NCBI GenBank assembly: GCA_001936135.1
Contig: CP012809.1
Span: forward strand, 3,955,501 to 4,019,500
Direction of reading: 5' to 3'
DNA length: 64,000 nt
From: Saccharomycopsis fibuligera x Saccharomycopsis cf. fibuligera
Taxonomy: Eukaryota; Ascomycota; Saccharomycetes; Ascoideales; Saccharomycopsidaceae
Each line of letters begins with the position of its first letter. The stretch's first letter is position 1. This document shows, in pieces, positions 33,805 to 42,718 of this stretch. A program made the position numbers and the translations under genes. The notes under the pieces were generated by a model that ran no database searches, was not told the DNA's origin, and saw only the letters and a program-made list of their open reading frames with translations.

Positions 33805-34260
33805 TCATTTCCCGATATCCTCATTCCATTCAGTTGGCTTTTCCCTGATAAAAGTAGCCATAATATCTTTGCAGCGCTCGTCGTTAACATTGATGACCTC
33901 GACACCCTTGGATCTAAGCAACTCTTCCGGGCCTTGGAAATTGACGTTTTCACCCACTACCACTCTTTTGATAGAGTATAGCAAAATGGCACCAGTACAC
34001 ATATGGCATGGACTGAGAGTACTGTATAATGTCACATCTTTGTAAGCTTTGCCAGGCAAACGACCAGCGTTTTCGAGTGCTGACATCTCGCCATGAAGCA
34101 CTGCTGAGCCCTTTTGGACCCGCAAATTGTGACCCCGACCCACGACGTTGCCTTGGTTGTCGAGGATACAGGAGCCGATAGGAATACCACCTTCGTCGTA
34201 GCCGGCTTTGGCTTCCTGGTAGGCGATATCAATTCCCTTTTGATCAATAGCGGTGGACAT
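33805..34260 (-). CDS. FCY1: Cytosine deaminase
   Basis: The 151-residue enzyme deaminates cytosine to uracil in pyrimidine salvage and also converts 5-fluorocytosine to 5-fluorouracil. The zinc-dependent deaminase signature is complete: His56-x-Glu58 in VLHGEMSALENAG, and Cys85 and Cys88 in SPCHMCTGAI. The length is near the 158 aa of S. cerevisiae Fcy1, and the gene corresponds to C. albicans FCA1. The C-terminal TFIREKPTEWNEDIG matches the family end that closes over the active site. No frameshift or missing catalytic residue is seen, so the product should be active. Confidence 0.93.
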   Translation of the reverse strand: MSTAIDQKGIDIAYQEAKAGYDEGGIPIGSCILDNQGNVVGRGHNLRVQKGSAVLHGEMSALENAGRLPGKAYKDVTLYSTLSPCHMCTGAILLYSIKRVVVGENVNFQGPEELLRSKGVEVINVNDERCKDIMATFIREKPTEWNEDIGK

Positions 34261-34984
34261 TGTAAATTGAGGATGGTAAGTTGTGGGTTGGGTTGTGGGT
34301 TCCGAAGACGTTTATCTCTGGTTTGTTGTTGCTGTTGTTGTTGCTGTTCTTGATGTTGTTGATCAGCAATGATAGGCTGCTATTAACAGGCTGACAGGAT
34401 ATTATTTAGCTCGTGCGATAAAAGAATGCTCCTGTTTGTCTAGTCGCTAGCGCAATGGCTGCAGTGGGGTGCTGGTGCTAAGATATGAGACAGAATCAAG
34501 GTCTCGACCATGTGATGTATCATATGACAGTCATGTGACAAGACATGTGCTGTGTCACATGACAGACATCAGATGATCTTCATGTGATATGTGTCACATT
34601 CAGTGTCACATGATTCTTTCTCTCTCGCGTCGCTTCAATGCGCCTGAAGGCCACACTCAATGAAGATTGGGCAGCGGCGGCACAACTCCGCGGGGTCAAA
34701 ATACAGGAGACAATCTTGAGATCCAAATGAGAACCTCATCTTTAACCGCCACAGCCTGGTTTTGTTTTTGCGCTTCTTGACTGTTGCCAATATCAGTACC
34801 ATATTTCATATTCAAAAACTCATAGAGACATTCTACTAGACTTAAACGTACCCACCAAGCTTAGAATAGCTGGCACTTCCATGCATTGAGCTAGTCACCG
34901 CGCTGCAAATACCCTTTCATATTCAAACCCCGTCCTTATCGTTACAATCAATTCGGCCCAATACTAAGCCCATACTCACCCATT
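34261..34984. promoter_or_regulatory. Divergent promoter FCY1 / JID1 with E-box cluster
   Basis: This 724-bp divergent region has a CAA/GTT-type low-complexity leader next to FCY1 (34320-34350) and a dense run of CATGTG/CACATG hexamers at 34509-34612. No gene is seen. Confidence 0.55.
34509..34612. promoter_or_regulatory. Cluster of six CATGTG/CACATG E-boxes plus one CATATG
   Basis: CATGTG or its complement occurs at 34509, 34532, 34544, 34556, 34581 and 34607, with CATATG at 34521. Most are followed or preceded by A/TCA, giving TCAYRTGA-like sites. Such cores bind bHLH factors (Cbf1, Ino2/Ino4, Tye7 types). Which factor acts, and on which flanking gene, cannot be read from sequence. Confidence 0.6.
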
Positions 34985-35953
34985 ATGCTCCGGCTATCAA
35001 ATATACTACCTCTACAAGGCCACCAGCAGAGCCCAGGTTTCACTACGTCCATAACGCATATCTTCGCAAACCTCAAATGCCAAAGAAAATCATCCTTTCG
35101 ACTCGCTTCTACAATTGCGCCTGATCAAGAGGTGCCATTTTGGCCCACTTCCTCTTCGCCGACCCCATACGACATCCTCGGGGTGGACTCCCAACAGATC
35201 AAAGATAAGCGTCTCCTTAAACGCAAATACCGTGATTTGTGTAAGTTATACCATCCAGACATTTCTTTCTCACGTAAGCTTCTTGATCACAAGGGCAAGG
35301 AACTCAACGACCAAGCGAAAGAATCGAGATTCAAACAAATCAATAGCGCTTATAGTCTCCTCAGTGATCCAAGAAAACGCAACTTGTACGATAGATTCAA
35401 AACTGGATGGGATTTCACTTCAAATACACATATGCAATATGATGCTACTTCTGCTGCTGCGTATGGCACAAACCCTTGGAGCAGCAAACGGTATGACACA
35501 TATGATGACCAGTTTTGGCATGCGGGAAACTGGGAAGACTACGCTCACATGGGCAAAGATAAAGAGAAGGAACAAGATCCAATTTTCAAAAGCGAATTAG
35601 CAAGAAAAAACAAAGATGTGCTAATTTTACTCATTGGCGTAGCACTTGTGATGGGATGTGCGCAGGTTGCGTATGCTTTAGGTAAATGGCAAGAAGAATT
35701 AGTGGCGGTAGAGCGCACCAACATGACGTCAAATAATAGTTTGCTAGTTTCGTACTTGAACCATGGACTTGGGTTGGATAAATGGTCAAGATTGAACACA
35801 TTTCTATGGACAAGAAGATACAATATGTACTCTGATGACCATGAACAATTTGTTAAACAAGAAGCAGAAGATAAAAAATTGATCAAAGACCTACAGGATA
35901 AAGAACTCAAAAAAAGCGCAAAAGGAGCAGCTGAAGCGACAGAAGAAAATTGA
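34985..35953 (+). CDS. JID1: Mitochondrial J-domain protein, JID1-like
   Basis: The 322-residue protein starts with a basic, Ser/Arg-rich presequence-like region (about 1-45). A J domain follows at about 61-137 (PYDILGVDSQQ..LKRKYRDLCKLYHPDIS, with the HPD tripeptide at 90-92 and FKQINSAYSLLSDPRKRNLYDRF). A single membrane segment lies near 211-234 (DVLILLIGVALVMGCAQVAYAL), and the tail is charged. This order matches S. cerevisiae Jid1 (301 aa), a mitochondrial Hsp40-type co-chaperone that stimulates Hsp70 ATPase. The second helix carries the usual basic residues for Hsp70 contact. Confidence 0.78.
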   Translation: MLRLSNILPLQGHQQSPGFTTSITHIFANLKCQRKSSFRLASTIAPDQEVPFWPTSSSPTPYDILGVDSQQIKDKRLLKRKYRDLCKLYHPDISFSRKLLDHKGKELNDQAKESRFKQINSAYSLLSDPRKRNLYDRFKTGWDFTSNTHMQYDATSAAAYGTNPWSSKRYDTYDDQFWHAGNWEDYAHMGKDKEKEQDPIFKSELARKNKDVLILLIGVALVMGCAQVAYALGKWQEELVAVERTNMTSNNSLLVSYLNHGLGLDKWSRLNTFLWTRRYNMYSDDHEQFVKQEAEDKKLIKDLQDKELKKSAKGAAEATEEN

Positions 35954-36798
35954 TTGCTGGCCTTTTAACTTGTCTTTTGACTTGTCTTTTCTTTTTTTTT
36001 TTTCCAATTGTTCATCCAAATCAAATGCTTGTTTTGTTTTTTCTTTCATACCATACTTTTCTCTATTCTCTTCTACAGTCTCTTTCCTATTATCTTGTGT
36101 TATTCCCTTCATTCAGGTTCTTTTTATTTCAGTTTTATAACGCATGATTTTTTATCCGGTTTATCTCGTTTTTTGCATTCAGTTCTACTCTTCGCCTCGC
36201 TTTGTTTTGTTTTCCTTTGTTTTGCTTGTTATTGCCTTTCCCCCACTTGCCTGCTACAACCTATCACATTTTATTCACAATTACATTCTTTGGCTAATGT
36301 GCATCCCAATATTCGTTCATAGCTATTTTTATAGCCAATAGCATAATATAATCTATTCTTTTTTCAATCTGTCCCATATATGTATTTACGAGCCTCCTCC
36401 CACGGCTCTTCCATCAAAGTGGACCTCTGGGATGACACGGGAGCGTTGTTGACGGCGTTATTATCGCTATTGTTGCCTGTCAATCAATCAATCCGCCCAT
36501 CGCGTAGCCCAATTTGCAAATCTAACGCAGTGCGCGCACGCACGCACGCACGCACGCACCCGCTTGCAGCCAAATCCTCCGAGACAGCCTGTCCATCTCT
36601 AGACTAAAGTCTCCTCCTCATGGTAGATCCCAGAGAATGATGGCGTCTATTTTTATTCTTTATTATCGCTTTCATTTCTGTCCTCAAGAGTTTATATCTT
36701 CCATTTCCTTTTCTTCTTGGCCTATTTGGCTCATATATATTGGCAGTAGCATCCATTTCGCTGCCTTGGAATTGTTTCAAAGCACCTAGTTCAATAGC
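35954..36798. promoter_or_regulatory. Intergenic region upstream of first Sog2-like gene
   Basis: This 845-bp region is strongly T/C-rich on the plus strand after JID1, then contains a (CGCA)n microsatellite at 36535-36559 and short leader DNA. I looked for a leucine-rich-repeat exon that could complete the downstream Sog2-like gene and saw none. Confidence 0.5.
36535..36559 (+). repeat. (CGCA)n microsatellite
   Basis: About six tandem CGCA units, 240 bp before the ATG of the first Sog2-like gene. Confidence 0.85.
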
Positions 36799-39693
36799 AT
36801 GACTGGCTCAACAGCAGACATCGCCTTACCATCGCCGCCAGAAACTGTTTTACAGTTCAACACTATCAATAACTATACAGACAGTGGAAACAATGCTAAT
36901 GATCAATACAAATTCAACAGCTACTATAATAACAGTAACAGCGGAGCCAAAAAATTGCAAAGGTCACAGAGTAACTCAGAGAAGTTTGTGTCTTCTAGAG
37001 CCGCCAAGCGTATGGGCTTTATTGTGAGCCGAAGAGCACCGGTATCAACAGAAGCAAACGTAACGGCAGTACCAAACATACCTTTGGGATGCACTACTCC
37101 TATCAAGAATAATAACACTACCGGCGCTACTACCAATGGCCGAATTGATGATGCTATTTACAATAACAATGAAGCAAGTAACTACAGTTATGCAAACCCA
37201 AAATCTCACTCTTCCAGCCTTACTAGTATTAACACTATTCAATCCAGCACAAGTTCTACCGTCCCTACTTTCGCCATTAACGATGCCAGAAATTACAACA
37301 CTACGGATATAGGCGATAAAAATTACAGCTATAACACCCCCGCAAGAAGAAGACCGCGGTACAGTCATGCACATAGTCACACCGAGGCCAACATTAACCG
37401 GTCTGAGATCGTGTTTTTCAATTTACAACCAGATCTAAATCTAAACCTGAATCTGAATCTGAAATCGAGTTTGAGTCCTTTGGTATCCGTTAGTGTGCCA
37501 AAAGTTGATGATGCTAGTGGTATTAGTAGTAGTGTCCTGACAGCGGGCACCTCCAGCCCACAAAAAGACGAAACAATAAGCCACACTTTCCAGCTCACAG
37601 TGAATGAATTCACCAAAAGCCAAGGCAACAGCAATGATAATAATAAGAACAGCAGCGAGGCAGAGTCAGCTCTCAGTTCAACGAAAGGAACCAGAAGTAA
37701 CTTGAACGCATTGTTCCCCAATCATGGAAACTCTGCTGGTTCTGAAGGTGATGCTTTTGAGGAAATTGAGTTTTCTTTGCCCGATCAGAACCAGAACAGT
37801 TATACTTACTACAAAAAAAACAATGATATTAACAGCGTTAACGACAATGAAGGTAGCATTGATCGTAAAATGCTAAAATATAATCATGTACGAGCAACGA
37901 GCATAGATAACGTACACATGTGTTCCACTTCAAACTCCTTGCTGAAAACTGATACGCCAGCATCAAAGTCAATGTCAGCATCAAAATCGCCATTACCATC
38001 AGCAATGCTACTAAAATCCCACTCAGCATCTACATCACCCACATTATTCCAAAGAGCCACATTTGACCACGAACCAAGCAAAACAAAAACAGAAACCAAA
38101 ACAAGAATAAACAAAAAGGAGAATATTGGTCCGTCATTGGACAAGACCTCTGAGTATTTTCATAGGTTATCAACCTTACCCGAGTTGCCGCCGCAAAACA
38201 AAGATAAAAAGGAGCAAGGGCAAAAAAAGTCTCAACTCTTGAAATTTTCGAGGAAATTGTTGTTTGCTTTCAGCGAGCTCTATTCAGCTTTAAAGAAATA
38301 CAATTTGATTAATAATACTCAATCGAGGTTAAGAGACAAAATGATTGCAATGTTGTTGCTTTCTAAAAGGCAGATCAATGCGTTAGTTGAAGGATTAGAA
38401 AAGTCTGACTATTTTGAGCACTTTGATGAGAATAGTGGCAATGGTAATACAAACAGCAACAACAATAGTATAACATCTATTAAAACCAAAACCGCAATAG
38501 AACTGGAAGAAAAAAATGGTTTAATTTTGCAAAGCGTAATTAGTAGCATGTCAATATTTAAACAAATAATGATCCTAATGATGGATAATATTCACTCAAT
38601 GACGGACAAATCGGATGTTTGTTTCATTAGAGTACTCTTATTAGCGATTTATGGTTGTTATAGTGAAATTTATAATGCTCATATGATGATAACTCCAAGC
38701 TTAGAAAAGTCGTGCAAAGGTAGAGAAAAGCAGAACTTGCAGCAGCAACAGGAACAGCAGCAACAGAAAAAGCAGCAGAAAAACTTTCAACATAAGAGAG
38801 GGGTTTCAATGCTGCCAGAGATGAAAACTGTGGCCAGAATGGAAAGGGTGCCTATGAGTACCAATATTCACAACAATAACCCATTCCTAGTTTCAAACAA
38901 TAACTTGAATATGAACAATACGTTCTCAAAGAATACCACCGCTACCAAAACCATCCGTGCAGCACCTGCATTATCTAAAGTAGTGACCTTCAATGAAAGC
39001 AGCAACAATTGTGCCAGTAATACTAATAACAGGGTCAGCTTTCAAGACGTGAAACTTTATGATAGTACCAAATTTGCTATAGAAATGATTCAAAAAGTAT
39101 CAATGACAATCCTTGAAATTTTAAATCGTGAAAAAAGCGACTGTAAAAGCGACTGTAAAAGCGACGGCAACAACATACTCAATTCTAGCGTTTCTGATCA
39201 CCCAGAGCAACTGCAACAAGCGCAACCACTAGAGCATAATACTGAAAAGTTGAAGTTTTTGTGCCAATCCGTCTCTGCCACGGTTATGCTGCTCAATGAT
39301 ACTCTTTCTATTCTCATTACTGATTCAGAAACTGTGAATTTTAATCCAAACACAAATGTCAGGGTCAATGCTCACGCAAATTCAAGCCAAAGCTCTAATA
39401 TGAGTAATCAAGAAGAAGATAAAGAAAAAACTAGCAATGGTAACAATGACGACAATGACAATGACAATGGCCAAGGCATATTCGCGCCAACAAGGCAACA
39501 AGCCAAAATGGCATTATTTGGCAACATTGAGCTTTTAGTACATACGGTAATTGATATCTTGAGCACTGCAAAACAAGTAATGCTAGATATTCCGGAAATT
39601 TTGACTTTAAGAGCTGATATGTCATCATTGTCAAAAGTGGCCAAAGTTTTGATTAAAATTATGGAATTAAATCCTGTAAAGTCACTGCATTAG
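36799..39693 (+). CDS. Sog2-family protein lacking leucine-rich repeats, copy A
   Basis: The 964-residue protein shows, in order, the landmarks of S. cerevisiae Sog2 after its LRR domain. These are SRAAKRMGFI (66-75), YFHRLSTLPE (about 452), SRKLLFAFSELYSALKKYN (about 480), DVCFIRVLLLAIYGCYSEIYNA (about 605-626), and a C-terminal helical part ending LTLRADMSSLSKVAKVLIKIME. Sog2 is a component of the RAM network (Cbk1 kinase, Kic1, Hym1, Tao3, Mob2), which controls cell separation and polarity. The N-terminal LRRs of true Sog2 are absent; only 65 low-complexity residues precede the first landmark. Long Asn/Ser-rich linkers are probably disordered. A diverged paralogue lies at 42300-44486, with ARO7 between on the other strand. 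Whether a full-length SOG2 exists elsewhere cannot be seen. Confidence 0.72.
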   Translation: MTGSTADIALPSPPETVLQFNTINNYTDSGNNANDQYKFNSYYNNSNSGAKKLQRSQSNSEKFVSSRAAKRMGFIVSRRAPVSTEANVTAVPNIPLGCTTPIKNNNTTGATTNGRIDDAIYNNNEASNYSYANPKSHSSSLTSINTIQSSTSSTVPTFAINDARNYNTTDIGDKNYSYNTPARRRPRYSHAHSHTEANINRSEIVFFNLQPDLNLNLNLNLKSSLSPLVSVSVPKVDDASGISSSVLTAGTSSPQKDETISHTFQLTVNEFTKSQGNSNDNNKNSSEAESALSSTKGTRSNLNALFPNHGNSAGSEGDAFEEIEFSLPDQNQNSYTYYKKNNDINSVNDNEGSIDRKMLKYNHVRATSIDNVHMCSTSNSLLKTDTPASKSMSASKSPLPSAMLLKSHSASTSPTLFQRATFDHEPSKTKTETKTRINKKENIGPSLDKTSEYFHRLSTLPELPPQNKDKKEQGQKKSQLLKFSRKLLFAFSELYSALKKYNLINNTQSRLRDKMIAMLLLSKRQINALVEGLEKSDYFEHFDENSGNGNTNSNNNSITSIKTKTAIELEEKNGLILQSVISSMSIFKQIMILMMDNIHSMTDKSDVCFIRVLLLAIYGCYSEIYNAHMMITPSLEKSCKGREKQNLQQQQEQQQQKKQQKNFQHKRGVSMLPEMKTVARMERVPMSTNIHNNNPFLVSNNNLNMNNTFSKNTTATKTIRAAPALSKVVTFNESSNNCASNTNNRVSFQDVKLYDSTKFAIEMIQKVSMTILEILNREKSDCKSDCKSDGNNILNSSVSDHPEQLQQAQPLEHNTEKLKFLCQSVSATVMLLNDTLSILITDSETVNFNPNTNVRVNAHANSSQSSNMSNQEEDKEKTSNGNNDDNDNDNGQGIFAPTRQQAKMALFGNIELLVHTVIDILSTAKQVMLDIPEILTLRADMSSLSKVAKVLIKIMELNPVKSLH

Positions 39694-40758
39694 GGAACAG
39701 CCGCAGGGCCCAATAGTTGGTGGTGAAACTAATAAAGGCCTTAGCTGAATTAAAGATTATTTATCATTCCGATGAATAAGTGGTGCGTTTGTATTGGGAA
39801 TTTGCGTCGTGCGTTTGCATTTTCTTGCTAGATTCCAGTTCGCTACATGATCACCTTCAGGGAATCTATGCATGTTGAAAATAACAATTGAGATATTAAG
39901 CAAGAAAGGTTGCATACGGCTGTATGAATATCCATAGGCACAGCAAATATCTGTTCAATACATGAACGAGTTGATTCGAGTCCGGTGCTGAACAGCATTT
40001 TATTCATCTATTCCATGCGTTGGGAAATGGTAGCTTATATTGACACAGTAAAGATGTTTTTTTAGCATTTTTTTTTCTTTTTATTTTACACCACCCTTTG
40101 TAAAAGTTCTCAGGTATCATTTTATTACATTATGATTCAAGAGCACACAAAAGTATTTTATGCTTGAACTATTTCAGTGCATTAAAAGAGAATTCCTCTT
40201 TTCGCTTGAACCAAATTTCACTAAAAACTTTGTGCTTTTTGTTTGCTTTGCACCCATAATTTATTAGGCAGTAGATGTCTAAAATACGACTCTTTAATAA
40301 CACGTTATTGGTTTGATTTGGCCATTTTAAGCCCTCTGTTAGCCAGTGAACAGATATGAGGTCCCACACCTAGGCTGAGCTTCATTAAGAATATTTTTTC
40401 GGTTTTGATCATTAAAAAGTATTTTGTGATTAGTTTTCTTCAAGACTTATTAGCTAATATTATAATCAAAATTGAAATCATCGTCAAACTATTATTACCG
40501 CACGAAAAATTATAATACAGAATACATCAAGTTACAAAGAGGAAAAAAAGCTCACATCATTATTATCAGCTCTAATAACCTTTATATTGACTGCAATAAT
40601 AAGTCTAACAATAACGTTCTATAATGTATGTCTCTGTCAAAGATTAAACAATAACGTTCTATAATGTATGTCTCTGTCAAAGATTAAACAATAAAAAGAA
40701 AAAAGTGAAATGAAAAATTTAATGCAAAAGCCATCACCAGAATCCCATCCCTCTTCAT
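39694..40758. other. Convergent intergenic region with 40-bp tandem repeat
   Basis: This lies between the converging first Sog2-like gene and ARO7. It is A/T-rich with no gene seen. It ends with a 40-bp unit repeated 2.2 times (40607-40694), downstream of the ARO7 stop. Confidence 0.5.
40607..40694. repeat. Perfect tandem duplication, 40-bp unit, 2.2 copies
   Basis: 40607-40646 and 40647-40686 are identical, and the first eight bases of the unit recur at 40687-40694. The unit contains AACGTTCT and TCTCTGTCAAAG. It lies 65-152 bp beyond the ARO7 stop, in its probable 3' UTR. Confidence 0.92.
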
Positions 40759-41535
40759 TTACTCATCTTCCAATCTTCTCAAAAGATAATCAATTTCAAC
40801 TTTTTTAGTTAATGGGATAACCCAGTCTCTATAAAATTTCACCAAAACTTCCGGCTTCACTTTACTTTGCTGATTTTGGGTGGTTCTCATTAATGGATCA
40901 GTACCATAAGCAATAGCCTTTTGAGTCAACCTTTGCAAAATTTTTTCTTCCACTGCGGTATTAGTTATGGCAGCATGTAATCCGTCAATATCCTTTTGCT
41001 TGATAAGCTCGGTGAATTTCTCTTTTTCATTGACAAATTTTGCTTCAGCTACAAATTTACCAAAATGAATTCTTCTACTCAAACTTTGCAAACAATCAAT
41101 GTCTGTCAAAGTGCAACTGCCCAAGTTTTCTAGCTGTTCACCCGGAGCAACACTAATCTGTGGAGCAATCTGCTTGATGTAGTATTCTTTGATCTCGTCA
41201 TTTACTGTAATTTCATCAGCATAAGAGGCAAGAATCTTAGGGTAGTTGATTGGTGGCAAGATTGGGTCGAGTAACTGATCAGGGAAAAACGGAGTCTCAT
41301 CAGGAGCTTGGTATCTTCTTAGCTGTGATTCATTGCGCTCTTTTTGCAAAAGAGCAAATTCAACAAATGAGCCATCAAAATTAGGAATAGGAAATTTGTT
41401 TTTTTCGTAAACCAGCGGAGTAGAATAAAATTGTGAACGTTCAATAAAATTGAAGATTATGGTGTCTTCAAGACGGACAAGCGCTGCTCTGATGTTGCTC
41501 AAGTCAAGGACGGTATTTGGATTAAGAAAGTCCAT
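40759..41535 (-). CDS. ARO7: Chorismate mutase
   Basis: The 258-residue enzyme converts chorismate to prephenate, the branch point towards phenylalanine and tyrosine. It starts MDFLNPNTVLDLSNIRAALVRLED, near-identical in layout to S. cerevisiae Aro7 (256 aa). It retains SRRIHFGKFVAEAKF, which holds the catalytic Arg and Lys, the AVEEKILQRLTQKA helix, and the C-terminal IPLTKKVEIDYLLRRLEDE. The frame stays open 46 codons upstream through a hydrophobic stretch and an Asn run. That extension lacks an ATG and any Aro7 similarity, so I take 41535 as the start. The gene sits between two Sog2-like paralogues. Confidence 0.93.
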   Translation of the reverse strand: MDFLNPNTVLDLSNIRAALVRLEDTIIFNFIERSQFYSTPLVYEKNKFPIPNFDGSFVEFALLQKERNESQLRRYQAPDETPFFPDQLLDPILPPINYPKILASYADEITVNDEIKEYYIKQIAPQISVAPGEQLENLGSCTLTDIDCLQSLSRRIHFGKFVAEAKFVNEKEKFTELIKQKDIDGLHAAITNTAVEEKILQRLTQKAIAYGTDPLMRTTQNQQSKVKPEVLVKFYRDWVIPLTKKVEIDYLLRRLEDE

Positions 41536-42299
41536 GTTGGGATTTGTACGTTTTTTGTTATTGTTATTATTATTGTTGTTGTTGTTGTTATTAAGGTTCT
41601 TCTTTTTGTAAGCACGAAAAATATAGAGCTCTATAAGTGAAATCAATAGGCAGCCTACTAGTGCCGATAGCAAATGACTGTAGAATATAATGGTGGATGG
41701 TGTTGAAGATGTACTTACAGGCTCCTTGAGTCAACTCCACAAACTGCGTTAGTCACTCTGGCGATAGTGCTTATAGTATCTAGGATTGATAACAAATTTT
41801 CCGAAGGGTTATCCGGGTCTATATGTTGAATCTGCTGCGGGTGACACTTGATTTCGGTGATCGCCAAGCGCACTGCGATCGATCTCTTGCTGGAACAGCC
41901 GTAACAACAATAACAGCAGCAGCGACAATACCTAGGACAATAAACAGGAATACAGATATAGGCACGACAACCACCGTCAACACACTCACTCATACACTCA
42001 CTCACGGCCTACTTACCTTTGAATCACTTCTTGCTTATCAGACAGATCCAACTTCTAAAGAGAGAGCTTTTCCTGCTGCCAGCATAACCAAATTAAAACA
42101 CAGATCGCATTAGTTCTAGTACTGCATTCCAGGAACTGATTCATCATCCACTAGATCCACACTCTCATACTTTTATCCCTGCTTACCTCAGATTTGCTTA
42201 CAGAAATTCCTCAAAATTTCTTCAATAAGTATACACATAGTACACTAAGTATACACATAGTACACTATACCCAAAGGACACTCCAACCCAATACAGAAT
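41536..42299. promoter_or_regulatory. Divergent promoter ARO7 / second Sog2-like gene
   Basis: This 764-bp region is open in several frames on both strands but has no recognisable protein. A 20-bp tandem duplication lies at 42227-42266, just before the plus-strand ATG. GTAAGT sequences occur on the minus strand at 41718 and near 42013, but no acceptable intron could be built. Confidence 0.5.
42227..42266 (+). repeat. Perfect tandem 20-bp duplication
   Basis: The unit AAGTATACACATAGTACACT occurs twice in direct succession, ending 33 bp before the ATG of the second Sog2-like gene, probably in its leader. Confidence 0.92.
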
Positions 42300-42687
42300 A
42301 TGAGCAATATTGCTGGCCCGTCCAGCAGCGGAGCAGCGTTAGAGCGCAACCGAAGTCTACTTGAGACCAACGGCGTACCTCCAAGATCATCTAAACGGAA
42401 GGCTTTCCTAAACGGTACAGCCGTAGCTGGTAATGGAACTGGAGCAGGAACAGGAACTGGCGCTACAACTACGATAAACACCAATAGTAACTCAAATAAT
42501 AATAGTAATAATGATGATAATAATGATGATAATATTAATAATGATAACAATGATGATAATATTAACAATAATGATAATAATAATAATAATAAAAACAATA
42601 ATAATAACATCAATAATGAATCTGGGGCAGATAGCAGCAATGTTAAAGAAAAATTAAATCAGGATGTTATTAGCACTAATATTATTG

Positions 42688-42718
<31 letters not shown>

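Noticed and set aside
39965-39990. GATTCGAGTCCGG resembling a tRNA T-loop
   Set aside because: The flanking T-stem bases do not pair, and no tRNA body is present.
41536-42005. In-frame N-terminal extension of ARO7, possibly spliced to an upstream Cys-rich ORF by a GTAAGT...CAG intron (41718-41678)
   Set aside because: The putative intron is only 41 nt with no branch site, the extension has no ATG of its own near ARO7, and neither part resembles a known protein. The ATG at 41535 matches the Aro7 N-terminus exactly.
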